DNA from: Rhodothermales bacterium
GTDB taxonomy: Bacteria; Bacteroidota; Rhodothermia; Rhodothermales; UBA10348
Assembly (NCBI GenBank): GCA_017859335.1
Contig: JAFMNH010000006.1
Location: 1 to 45,731 of the forward strand
Direction of reading: 5' to 3'
Length of the DNA: 45,731 nt
The notes under the pieces are model-generated. The model had not been told where the DNA came from, did not search any database, and saw nothing but the letters and a program-made list of their open reading frames with translations. Each line of letters starts with the position of its first letter. Position 1 is the first letter of the stretch. Of the stretch, positions 10,105 through 18,033 are shown piece after piece. A program made the position numbers and the translations under genes.

Positions 10105-10758
10105 TCAGGGCCGCTGCTCCACCCAAAGCGTGGCTCGTTGCAGTAAGGCTGTGGACGTCTCGAGCGAGAGCTTCTGCTTGATACGTCCTCGATGCGATTC
10201 CACGGTTTTCGGACTGATGAGCAATGCGTCGGCAATGTCCTGGATGGACATCCCCTCGCCGATCAATTCGAAGACTTCCAATTCCCGGTCACTGAGCTGG
10301 TCGATCTCGGATGATGCCTGGTCGGGACGACCTTTCTTCATCTTTTGGAACTGGCTCAGAATCCGTGTACTCATCTGATCACTGAGGTAAAACCCTCCTC
10401 GCAGAACACGGCGTACCGCCTCGACGATCGTGCGGTCGACCTCGGACTTCATTACATATCCGCGTGCTCCCGCATGAATGGCCCGTTCGCTGTAAATGGT
10501 CTCATCGTGTGTCGAGACAACCAGCGTAAGCAGGTCCGGCATTTCGGCAAGCAGGTTCTTGATGAGTACGATGCCGTTCATGCCACCAAGTGAGATATCC
10601 ACAATCATCAGGTCAGGACGATCCCTTCGGGCAATATCCATGGCTTCCAGAGCGGAGCCTGCTTCGCAGCAGACACTCAAGTCTGGTTCTGATTCGATGA
10701 GAAGCCGATACCCCATGCGCATGACAGGGTGATCATCCACGATCATGATGCGTTTCAT
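10105..10758 (-). CDS. NarL/FixJ-family response regulator (REC + LuxR-type HTH)
   Basis: MKRIMIVDDHPVMRMGYRLLIESEPDLSVCCEAGSALEAM...DLMIVDISLGGMNG; C-terminal LSDRELEVFELIGEGMSIQDIADALLISPKTVESHRGRIKQKL. Confidence 0.95.
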   Translation of the reverse strand: MKRIMIVDDHPVMRMGYRLLIESEPDLSVCCEAGSALEAMDIARRDRPDLMIVDISLGGMNGIVLIKNLLAEMPDLLTLVVSTHDETIYSERAIHAGARGYVMKSEVDRTIVEAVRRVLRGGFYLSDQMSTRILSQFQKMKKGRPDQASSEIDQLSDRELEVFELIGEGMSIQDIADALLISPKTVESHRGRIKQKLSLETSTALLQRATLWVEQRP

Positions 10759-10762
10759 TGTG

Positions 10763-12100
10763 TCACCTGTTCAGTGGTAAACGGCATACGACGGAGGTAC
10801 CACCCTCCATCACCGGGTTGATGGACAGAGAGGCATGAATGAGGCCAGCCCTGTATTTCATGATCTGAATTCCCATTCCGGTGCCGGAAAAGGCTGCATC
10901 CGGCAGACCGTCTCCAAAGTCCCTGACCCGCAGGGTGAGCGTATCATCTGCGAGATTCAAGGTTACCTCCAAGCGCTCCGTGCCTGAATGCTTCATGGCG
11001 TTCATGACAGCCTCGTGGGCAATCCGGTACAGCTCTGAGGCAATGGAGGGCTCCAGGGGAGGCAGTTCATGTGGGCAATCGAGGTAGCACTCGATAGTGG
11101 CCATCCTTCCTACGTGGTGCATCAGGTCGCGCAGGGCCTCTTCCACCCCCCAGGCCTCCAGATTGACAGGGCTCAGTCCCTGGGCCAGTGCGCGTGCCCG
11201 TTCCGCCCCGGAGCGCGCCTGATCCACCATGTATTCGATCGTGCCAGCAGGAATCCGGTAATCAGGGTCCGCGCTCCGTTGCTTCAACAATCCCCGGCCC
11301 ATGAGAGCAAGACCGCTGAACATGGAAGCCAGGTGGTCGTGGATATCCTGCCCTATGTGCTGACGCTCTTCTTCGCTGATGCGAAGCACATCCTGCTCAA
11401 GATTCCTGCGCCGGCTGATATTGTGCACCACGATGATCCATGACCCTTCCGGTCCCCACCTGACACGGCGTACCGTGATCTCGGCCGGGAAAGTGCTACC
11501 GTCCGCGTGGTGACATGCCATCTCACAGGAGAGAGGTCCGGACTGCTCGTCGACCGTTTCCAACGCGCTCATGTCGCAGGAATGATCGGGGTCGGAATTG
11601 GAGAGGAGTCCTTTTATGAGGACCCCCGTAATTGCCTTTGAAGGACGTCCAAACATGATGCCTGCATTCGAATTGGCAGCCCTGATCAGACCGTTTTCTG
11701 CCACCAGGAGGACGCCGTCGGGAATACACTCAAGAATGAGTCGGGCCTGGTCGAAAAACCGCGTAGACTGATCTATTGGGTGCACATAGTGCACAAGCTC
11801 CTGGGCGCGTATGAGGACGGACTCCTCGTCCGTGTTCTGTATCGGTAACACGCGGATCTCGAATGGATCTCCGTTACTCTTGATGAGACATGACTCCAGT
11901 TCGAGGCTCTGTGTGATATGGGCAGACTTCCCGTTTCCTTGCAGGTGTGACCCGGATGGGCCATGACTGATATGGCCGTCATGGTCCTTTTTGTGGATAT
12001 TCCGGTCATGGGTGTCAACCGACTCATTCTGAGGCCTGTGCTGACTCTTGAAGAACAAGGTGAAAGGCATCTTGACTACACAATTGATAAAAAAAATCAA
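10763..12100 (-). CDS. PAS-domain sensor histidine kinase (HisKA_3/NarX-like), start codon uncertain
   Basis: PAS region (IPDGVLLVAENGLIRAANSNAGIMFGR), H-box EEERQHIGQDIHDHLASMFSGLALM, ATPase core RIAHEAVMNAMKHSGTERLEV...VRDFGDGLPDAAFSGTGMGIQIMKYRAGLI. Immediately upstream of the response regulator. Confidence 0.9.
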   Translation of the reverse strand: MIFFINCVVKMPFTLFFKSQHRPQNESVDTHDRNIHKKDHDGHISHGPSGSHLQGNGKSAHITQSLELESCLIKSNGDPFEIRVLPIQNTDEESVLIRAQELVHYVHPIDQSTRFFDQARLILECIPDGVLLVAENGLIRAANSNAGIMFGRPSKAITGVLIKGLLSNSDPDHSCDMSALETVDEQSGPLSCEMACHHADGSTFPAEITVRRVRWGPEGSWIIVVHNISRRRNLEQDVLRISEEERQHIGQDIHDHLASMFSGLALMGRGLLKQRSADPDYRIPAGTIEYMVDQARSGAERARALAQGLSPVNLEAWGVEEALRDLMHHVGRMATIECYLDCPHELPPLEPSIASELYRIAHEAVMNAMKHSGTERLEVTLNLADDTLTLRVRDFGDGLPDAAFSGTGMGIQIMKYRAGLIHASLSINPVMEGGTSVVCRLPLNR

Positions 12101-12334
12101 CGAGGGGCCTTATTCGCTACCGAAAGATCCATGTCCTTCGGCGGAAAGGACAGGAGGGTCACCCCTATTATCGTGTCAGAGAAACCCGCATACGGAAAAT
12201 GCATCATTGCCAGGCGGATCAGCGGGGTGATTACCCCCCACTCGATCAGATTTTGACGTACAGCGCTGATGCATGTGGAGTAGGACCTTGGCTCGGTTCA
12301 CCAACCATGAATAATGCCTTCAGGAGGTACCGAT

Positions 12335-12784
12335 ATGCCTGATATGTCACACCTACGCCCCTTGCTGCCGGTCCGCAGCGGTCTGAGCAGGGAGATCGAT
12401 CGTCTTTTCGGCGATTTCTTCCCTTCGTTTGCTGAGCGCGAAACCGAGGAGGCACCCGCCTTGTGGTCACCGCGCCTGGATATGTCCGAGAAAGACAAGG
12501 AATTCCTGATTACGTTGGATCTGCCAGGTATTCCGAAAGAGGACGTGGCCGTTCACGTGGAGGATCATCAGCTGACCATAAGCGGAGAAAGGAAGCAGGA
12601 GTCCCATGAGGAGACGGAGAACTACTTGCGTATGGAACGGTCCTATGGCCGCTTTTTTCGCAGTATTCCGATGCCCAAAAATTCCGTTACCGACAAGGTG
12701 AAAGCGGAATTCAAGAATGGAGAGATGCGGATTCACATCCCAAAGGAAAAAGAAACAAAACCACGCAAGATCTCCATCGATTAG
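12335..12784 (+). CDS. Hsp20/alpha-crystallin family small heat shock protein
   Basis: ATG at 12335 preceded by AGGAGG (12322-12327), a better start than the track's 12314. Protein contains WSPRLDMSEKDKEFLITLDLPGIPKEDVAVHVEDHQLTISGERKQE...ERSYGRFFRSIPMPKNSVTDKVKAEFKNGEMRIHIPK. Confidence 0.95.
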   Translation: MPDMSHLRPLLPVRSGLSREIDRLFGDFFPSFAERETEEAPALWSPRLDMSEKDKEFLITLDLPGIPKEDVAVHVEDHQLTISGERKQESHEETENYLRMERSYGRFFRSIPMPKNSVTDKVKAEFKNGEMRIHIPKEKETKPRKISID

Positions 12785-12810
12785 GGAGAAGGAGGATCGA
12801 GGGAAAGTGA

Positions 12811-12846
12811 AGAGGGGCGGGCCGGTATCTACCGGCCCGCCCCTCT
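12811..12846 (+). terminator. Perfect 16-bp-stem hairpin with 4-nt loop between convergent hsp20 and the baeRF-like gene
   Basis: AGAGGGGCGGGCCGGT-ATCT-ACCGGCCCGCCCCTCT followed by TTCC; lies between the 3' ends of convergent genes (12784 and 12879). Confidence 0.85.
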
Positions 12847-12878
12847 TTCCATCGAATGTGGCTGTCGGGAAAGGATTT

Positions 12879-14069
12879 TCAGTACCGAAAGAGGGCCGTG
12901 GCAGGTACATGGCCGGGAAGCACCTCATCTCCGACAATGTAGACATCGCCACCATTGTCCAGCGTTCGAGCCAGGATACGATCCAGCAGCTGCGTCTCAT
13001 CTGCGCTCTGGATGGGAGTCAGGCTTTTCTGTCCATCAGAGTCGGGACGCCCCGTAATGTCATCTTCGGATCGGACGAAGAGTGTCTTTATCCTGCGTTC
13101 CTCTGCAGCGTCCGCCATTCGTTTCAATACCGTCGAAACCCGGTTTGAGGCATGTCCCCTCACGATACTCAGCTCCTCGAGGGCCCGCCTCTTCGAGCGT
13201 TCCTGATACGCAGACAAGAGGGGCCAGACCTGATCGTGCAGATCCGAGAGGGACAGATCCCTTGGATTACGCATTAGCGCTTCCTCCAAAAGGAAAGGAT
13301 ACTGATTCACCTCCCGATACTGCCCGACGAGGGTAGGTGGTCCAACCAGGACAAGGGGCGCCTGCGAGGATCCGATGCTATGCCGGACCCCGTTTTCAAG
13401 CTGTCTCAGGTATTCCATGGTGCGCATTTTGGTCAGCGCGCGATCAGCGGCCTCACCGTGCCCATGAAAGACGACAGAGCCCCCGTTGCTGAAAGGAGTT
13501 TTTGGCGTACCCGTGTGTATTTGCAGGTAGGGCTGTTGGACGTCGTACCGCGTTACGTCGGTCAGACTGGTTGGTGTGTTTGCCAGGTCCCGTACCATCA
13601 TCTGGTAGCGCGAGCCCTCAAAGAGGCGCGTGCTGTTGCTACTGAGTGTCAGGACAAAAAAGTGGCCGTTGGTATCCATGACACGGATGAGTGGAGCGAC
13701 ATGGAATGTGTCCCCCACACTGAGGAATTCCGCTACAGTGATGGGCAATCGGTACCAATAGGTTTCCCCAGGAGCCATGAACACAGCGAGTGTCTCTGCC
13801 TGATGGCGCCAGAATTCGGCGCTGTTTCCCAACAACCACTGCGCCTCTGACAGGACGTCACCGGTTGCAACCTCCGGTGCCACGGCAGCCAGCTCCTCGG
13901 CAGCCGTGGCCAAGAGATTCCTGAAACGAAGGCGATCGTGTCGCTCTTCCTGGCGCACACGGTGGGTAGGCATGAAAATTGAAACACATGGGCCGCTTCG
14001 TGTGCGGCACAGCATGGAGATATCAGCGGGAGAGATGAGATCCATCTCGGAGTCGAGCAGATTTTCCAT
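12879..14069 (-). CDS. baeRF-like (bacterial archaeo-eukaryotic release factor fold) protein
   Basis: N-terminal PCVSIFMPTHRVRQEERHDRLRFRNLLATAAEEL and C-terminal ADAAEERRIKTLFVRSEDDITG...DRILARTLDNGGDVYIVGDEVLPGHVPATALFRY, characteristic of baeRF-type proteins. Family subtype not assignable by eye. Confidence 0.65.
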   Translation of the reverse strand: MENLLDSEMDLISPADISMLCRTRSGPCVSIFMPTHRVRQEERHDRLRFRNLLATAAEELAAVAPEVATGDVLSEAQWLLGNSAEFWRHQAETLAVFMAPGETYWYRLPITVAEFLSVGDTFHVAPLIRVMDTNGHFFVLTLSSNSTRLFEGSRYQMMVRDLANTPTSLTDVTRYDVQQPYLQIHTGTPKTPFSNGGSVVFHGHGEAADRALTKMRTMEYLRQLENGVRHSIGSSQAPLVLVGPPTLVGQYREVNQYPFLLEEALMRNPRDLSLSDLHDQVWPLLSAYQERSKRRALEELSIVRGHASNRVSTVLKRMADAAEERRIKTLFVRSEDDITGRPDSDGQKSLTPIQSADETQLLDRILARTLDNGGDVYIVGDEVLPGHVPATALFRY

Positions 14070-14157
14070 TGTATTGAACGTCTGTTTTGGAGCCGATACT
14101 TGCGCAGGTGGGCGTCAGAATCCGTTTCACCACGCAACGGAGCGCGGGAGACAGTTG

Positions 14158-14184
14158 GTGGGCGGCGCCTCTGGCGCCGCCCAC
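14158..14184 (-). terminator. Hairpin just 3' of the cohesin-like gene (minus-strand transcript)
   Basis: GTGGGCGGCGCC-TCT-GGCGCCGCCCAC perfect 12-bp stem, 20 nt past the stop of the 14205 gene; no clear U-tract. Confidence 0.55.
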
Positions 14185-14204
14185 CCGCTGATCACACCAT
14201 CTCC

Positions 14205-17200
14205 CTATTTCAGGTACGTCAGGGTTTTGGTCAGGCTCTGCGTATCCGTCATCAGTCGATAGACGTAGGTGCCACTGGGCAGGTCCTCGGCATGGAAGGT
14301 TACCGTGTGTCGGCCGGCTGCCTGCATGCCATCGACAAGCACGGCAACCTCCGCGCCAACCATGTCAAAGACGGTAAGCCGGACGTAGCTGCTCTCGGGC
14401 AGATCGAATCCGATGGTAGTCTCCGGATTGAACGGGTTCGGGTAGTTCTGGCCGAGTGACACATACATGGGAAGCTCGGATGCCTCTCCCACTCCCGTCA
14501 GGGCTCCCCGGATCATGCTGCTCGTCGTAATCTGCGACATGATCTGCTCCTGACCGTCCGAGACCATGACCCGAAAGTAGACCGTTGTGGCTTCATTCAG
14601 GTCAACTCCCATATTGGTCAGTGCAGCTGCCAGGTCGCCTTGGCGGTAGCGGAACATCGTTTGCTGTCCCAGATCCTCTTCGTACACCATGTTCTGTGCT
14701 TCAAACATCACAGACGTCGAAATCTGCAGGGTGTAGCCAAGCTCATCCCCGTCAATATCCGTGGCATCTGGCCACTGGATCTCGAGCTCGAGATCCGGAT
14801 CCCCGACGAGCGTGATTTGCTCTCCATCGGCAGGAGATACCAGCCAATCACTGTCGGGGAAGTAGGGCGGATCATTGACGGCTGCAACCTCTACAGCAAC
14901 CTCTGCCGATGCCGTCCACACACCGTCCGTGACGGTGTAGGAGAAGGTGTCCGTACCGAAGAAGTTCGGCGCAGGCGTGTAGGTCAGCGCGCCGTCTACC
15001 AGGAGTGCCACCTGTCCATTGGAGGGCTGTGTGAAGGCATGGACGGAGAGGGCGTCACCGTCCGAGTCCGTGTCGTTCGACAATACGTCAATCCGAAGGG
15101 GTACATCCTCGTCGGTTGCCGCCGCATCGGCCATCGCCGCAGGCGATACGCCTACAGGAAGGACTGTGACGGTTACAGTCGCCTCATCCATGGATGTGCC
15201 ATCTCCGATAGTGTAGGAGAAGAGATCTTCGCCCATGAATCGGGCCTCTGGGACGTAGCGGACCATACCGTCTCCGAGGAACGTTGCCCTTCCCGATGAC
15301 GGTTGCACCAGTTGTACGAGATGAAACGCCCCATCCGGGTCGTAATCATTGGCAAAAATGTCGATGTCAATGGCATCGCCAGCCAGCGTTTCGACCGTGT
15401 CGTCCCGGGCCTGCGGTGGATCATCGGTTGGCTGGACCGTCAGGGAAACGTCTGCAGGAGAGGACACCGCCTGCCCGTCGGTCACGCTGTAGGAGAAGAG
15501 ATCCGATCCATTGTAATCGGTATCCGGGGTGTACCGCAGCGTCCCGTCTCCGAGGTCCTCGACGGTGCCGTGGGTGGCTTCAGACACACTGGCCAGCATC
15601 AGGGGGTCCCCATCCACGTCGTAATCATTGTCCAGAACCCGGATGATCACGGGGGTATCTTCATCCGTCGTGACGGCGTCGCTCAGGGCCACAGGCGTCT
15701 GGTTGCTGCGCAGGATGGGTGCACCGTCATCGACCAGGATGCCGTTGGCCTGCAGATCATCATCGCCTCGTGCACCGTCGACATAGATCAGTCGGATCAT
15801 GCCCGGTTCGATGATGGCCCCTGTCAGGCCATCGTACCAGAAGTCGTACCAGTGGGGGGCGGTAGCATCTTCGGTCGGACCGTAGCGCATGAACCCTGTC
15901 ACATCCACCCCCTCGGGAACGATCAGGGTGGTCTCGAACAGGCCGCCCGGCTCGAGGCCTTCTACCGTGAAGGAGAAGAATCCAAGTGGGAACGACCCTT
16001 CAGGGGCCGTGGATGGGCTCGGGTTGTCCGTGGATTGAACCCTGGTGAGTGTCAGGTTGTCTGGAACCTCCAATGTCAGGTAGGCACCAGCATTGGGGCC
16101 ATAAGCGATGGGGAAGGAAGCAACTGTTGTCTGCTCAGCATCCGGAATGCCATCGTTGTTGCCATCGCCGCCGTTGGGCGCGCCCGCCTCGATGTCATCA
16201 TCCACACCATCGCCATCAGGTCCCAGCCCAAGGACCGTTACCGTTATGTTTCCCATATCCGTAGCTCCGAAAGCATCGGCTACGGTGTACTCGAAGACAT
16301 CCTCGCCCTCGAACGATGCGTAGGACGTGTAGGAGACAGCTCCATCAGCTGTGATGGAAACGGTGCCGCCTGTTGGATCGGTCAGGGAAACGAGACGGAG
16401 ATCATCGTCGTTGGCGTCGCTGTCGTTGGCCAAGACATCGATCACGATCGCGTCGCCGGCAAAGAGCCGAGCCGTGTCATCGGTCGCAACCGGGGCTGCA
16501 TTCTGTACAAGAACGCTGACCTGCCCCTCTGCGACATCCAGGCCATCGGAAATTCGATACGTGAACGTATCCGTACCGATGTAAGCTGTCTGCGGCGTGT
16601 ACAGAACGCGTCCATCTGGTGTGATCTGGGTCGAGCCGTGCTCGGCGGTCGACACATGCTGCAGTGTCAGGACGTCACCGTCCGGGTCACTGTCATTGGC
16701 CAGGACGTCGATTTCCACGGCAACGCCCCGAGGCGTCTGCACGTTATCCGGTACAGCGATAGGCACTCCGTTCGGCTTGACCGAAATGGAGAAGGTCTGC
16801 AGTCCGGAGACACCGAAGATGTCGGTTGCACTCAGCTTCACATCGTGAACCCCAACGGATCCTTCGCCCGGCAGCCCGTAGAGCAGTCCGGTGCCGTCCC
16901 CATTGTCCTGGAAGGAAGCCCACACGGGTAGTGTCGGCGCGCTGAGCGTCAGTTGGTCCCCGTCACTGTCTACGGCCACAACAGGATATTCATAGCGGAT
17001 GCCTGCCCTTGCGACGGTAACAGGGCTGCTGGTGAATTGGGGCGCGGCATTGACGACCACCGCCGCGCCATCGGTGACCGTGGCGTCAACGCCTAGTCGG
17101 TCGAAGGCAAACGAGGTCACGTCGAGCGCCGACGTGCCGGCCTCGGCAAGGGTGCCTTTGAGGTAAAGAAGGGTTCCGTCTCCCTCCAGATAGGCGTCTT

Positions 17201-17912
17201 CCGCATCCTGAACAAAAATGGACTGCGCCGTGGGATAGGAAACCTGCGGCGACCGACCAGCGGACAGCGTGCCAGCTGTTGAAATTCCGGAGACGGAGAT
17301 GACGGAGCTGTCCCAGGAGAGACCGAAGGTATATCCCGCTACTTCGAGTCCCGAAAGATCATCTACCCTGACAGGAATCAGCACGAATGCGCCTGGGCGA
17401 TCGCTTACATCGCCAACCGTAACACCGATCTCAGCAATCTGATCGGTGGCCGAGGCGGACCCGGCTCCCAACGTTGCTGATACCTCTGGGTTGTCAAAGG
17501 CGAACTCGTTCCAGGCAAGCTCTGTTGTTCCGGCGTCCCCGAACATGCCATTCAATCGAAGCAGCGTCCCCGACCCGGACAGAGGCGATGCGCCAGCGCC
17601 AACGACACGGAATACGCCTCGAGAAGGGCTGTTGGACATCGTGGTCAGATCGTCAGAGAGCGTCCCCGACGTGGCAATGCCCGTGAATTCGATCACATCG
17701 GGATCGTAGCTGATTTCGAGCTGGTAGCCCGAGACGTTACGGCCCGTCATATCCCCGACAACGATATCGAGTGTGACGGGAGAACCCACCAGACCGTCTA
17801 TATCCGGCAGGGAAACAGTGATTTGTGCAGAAACCGATCCTGCCGTCCCCAGGGCGAACATCAAGGCGATGCAGGCAAGTCCGGGCAGGTTGAAAAAGCG
17901 ATTGGCAAACAT
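14205..17912 (-). CDS. Secreted multidomain protein: two cohesin-like domains, tandem Ig/cadherin-like (VCBS/Big) repeats, choice-of-anchor-U-like region, C-terminal T9SS-type sorting domain
   Basis: Start moved to ATG 17912 (MFANRFFNLPGLACIALMFALGTAGSVSA signal peptide, upstream AAAGAGG). The track N-terminus to 18026 runs through an intergenic hairpin. Repeats such as AVTTDEDTPVIIRVLDNDYDVDGDPLMLASVSEATHGTVEDLGDGTLRYTPDTDYNGSDLFSYSVTDG; end LGQNYPNPFNPETTIGFDLPES...LPSGTYVYRLMTDTQSLTKTLTYLK. Confidence 0.88.
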   Translation of the reverse strand: MFANRFFNLPGLACIALMFALGTAGSVSAQITVSLPDIDGLVGSPVTLDIVVGDMTGRNVSGYQLEISYDPDVIEFTGIATSGTLSDDLTTMSNSPSRGVFRVVGAGASPLSGSGTLLRLNGMFGDAGTTELAWNEFAFDNPEVSATLGAGSASATDQIAEIGVTVGDVSDRPGAFVLIPVRVDDLSGLEVAGYTFGLSWDSSVISVSGISTAGTLSAGRSPQVSYPTAQSIFVQDAEDAYLEGDGTLLYLKGTLAEAGTSALDVTSFAFDRLGVDATVTDGAAVVVNAAPQFTSSPVTVARAGIRYEYPVVAVDSDGDQLTLSAPTLPVWASFQDNGDGTGLLYGLPGEGSVGVHDVKLSATDIFGVSGLQTFSISVKPNGVPIAVPDNVQTPRGVAVEIDVLANDSDPDGDVLTLQHVSTAEHGSTQITPDGRVLYTPQTAYIGTDTFTYRISDGLDVAEGQVSVLVQNAAPVATDDTARLFAGDAIVIDVLANDSDANDDDLRLVSLTDPTGGTVSITADGAVSYTSYASFEGEDVFEYTVADAFGATDMGNITVTVLGLGPDGDGVDDDIEAGAPNGGDGNNDGIPDAEQTTVASFPIAYGPNAGAYLTLEVPDNLTLTRVQSTDNPSPSTAPEGSFPLGFFSFTVEGLEPGGLFETTLIVPEGVDVTGFMRYGPTEDATAPHWYDFWYDGLTGAIIEPGMIRLIYVDGARGDDDLQANGILVDDGAPILRSNQTPVALSDAVTTDEDTPVIIRVLDNDYDVDGDPLMLASVSEATHGTVEDLGDGTLRYTPDTDYNGSDLFSYSVTDGQAVSSPADVSLTVQPTDDPPQARDDTVETLAGDAIDIDIFANDYDPDGAFHLVQLVQPSSGRATFLGDGMVRYVPEARFMGEDLFSYTIGDGTSMDEATVTVTVLPVGVSPAAMADAAATDEDVPLRIDVLSNDTDSDGDALSVHAFTQPSNGQVALLVDGALTYTPAPNFFGTDTFSYTVTDGVWTASAEVAVEVAAVNDPPYFPDSDWLVSPADGEQITLVGDPDLELEIQWPDATDIDGDELGYTLQISTSVMFEAQNMVYEEDLGQQTMFRYRQGDLAAALTNMGVDLNEATTVYFRVMVSDGQEQIMSQITTSSMIRGALTGVGEASELPMYVSLGQNYPNPFNPETTIGFDLPESSYVRLTVFDMVGAEVAVLVDGMQAAGRHTVTFHAEDLPSGTYVYRLMTDTQSLTKTLTYLK
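17050..17825 (-). other. Two tandem cohesin-like domains within the 14205..17912 CDS (approximate limits)
   Basis: ITVSLPDIDGLVGSPVTLDIVVGDMTGRNVSGYQLEISYDPDVIEFTGIATSGTLSDD... and IGVTVGDVSDRPGAFVLIPVRVDDLSGLEVAGYTFGLSWDSSVISVSGISTAGTLSAG..., both with the cohesin pattern (G..V.IPV.V.D..G..V.GY...L.YD..VI...G....GTLS). Confidence 0.7.
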
Positions 17913-17956
17913 GGTAATACCTCTTTTGGGGATTTTGTCATCTGAGCTTCGTCGAA

Positions 17957-18007
17957 GTGTGCCATCCCGGAGGCGCTCCACCGGAGCGGATCTCCGGGAT
18001 GGCACAC
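17957..18007 (-). terminator. Long nested hairpin between the dockerin-bearing and cohesin-bearing genes
   Basis: GTGTGCCATCCCGGAG (17957-17972) pairs perfectly with CTCCGGGATGGCACAC (17992-18007); inner CGCTCC-ACC-GGAGCG stem (17974-17988). Just downstream of the 18034 stop on the minus strand. Confidence 0.75.
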
Positions 18008-18033
18008 GTGTGTCGACGTTGGGCACCGAAGCC

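Noticed and set aside
15303-16931. 542-aa plus-strand ORF antisense to the cohesin/Ig-repeat gene
   Set aside because: Mirror reading of repetitive DGD/VTV-rich coding sequence; repeat periodicity suppresses stops. No signal peptide, RBS or family motif.
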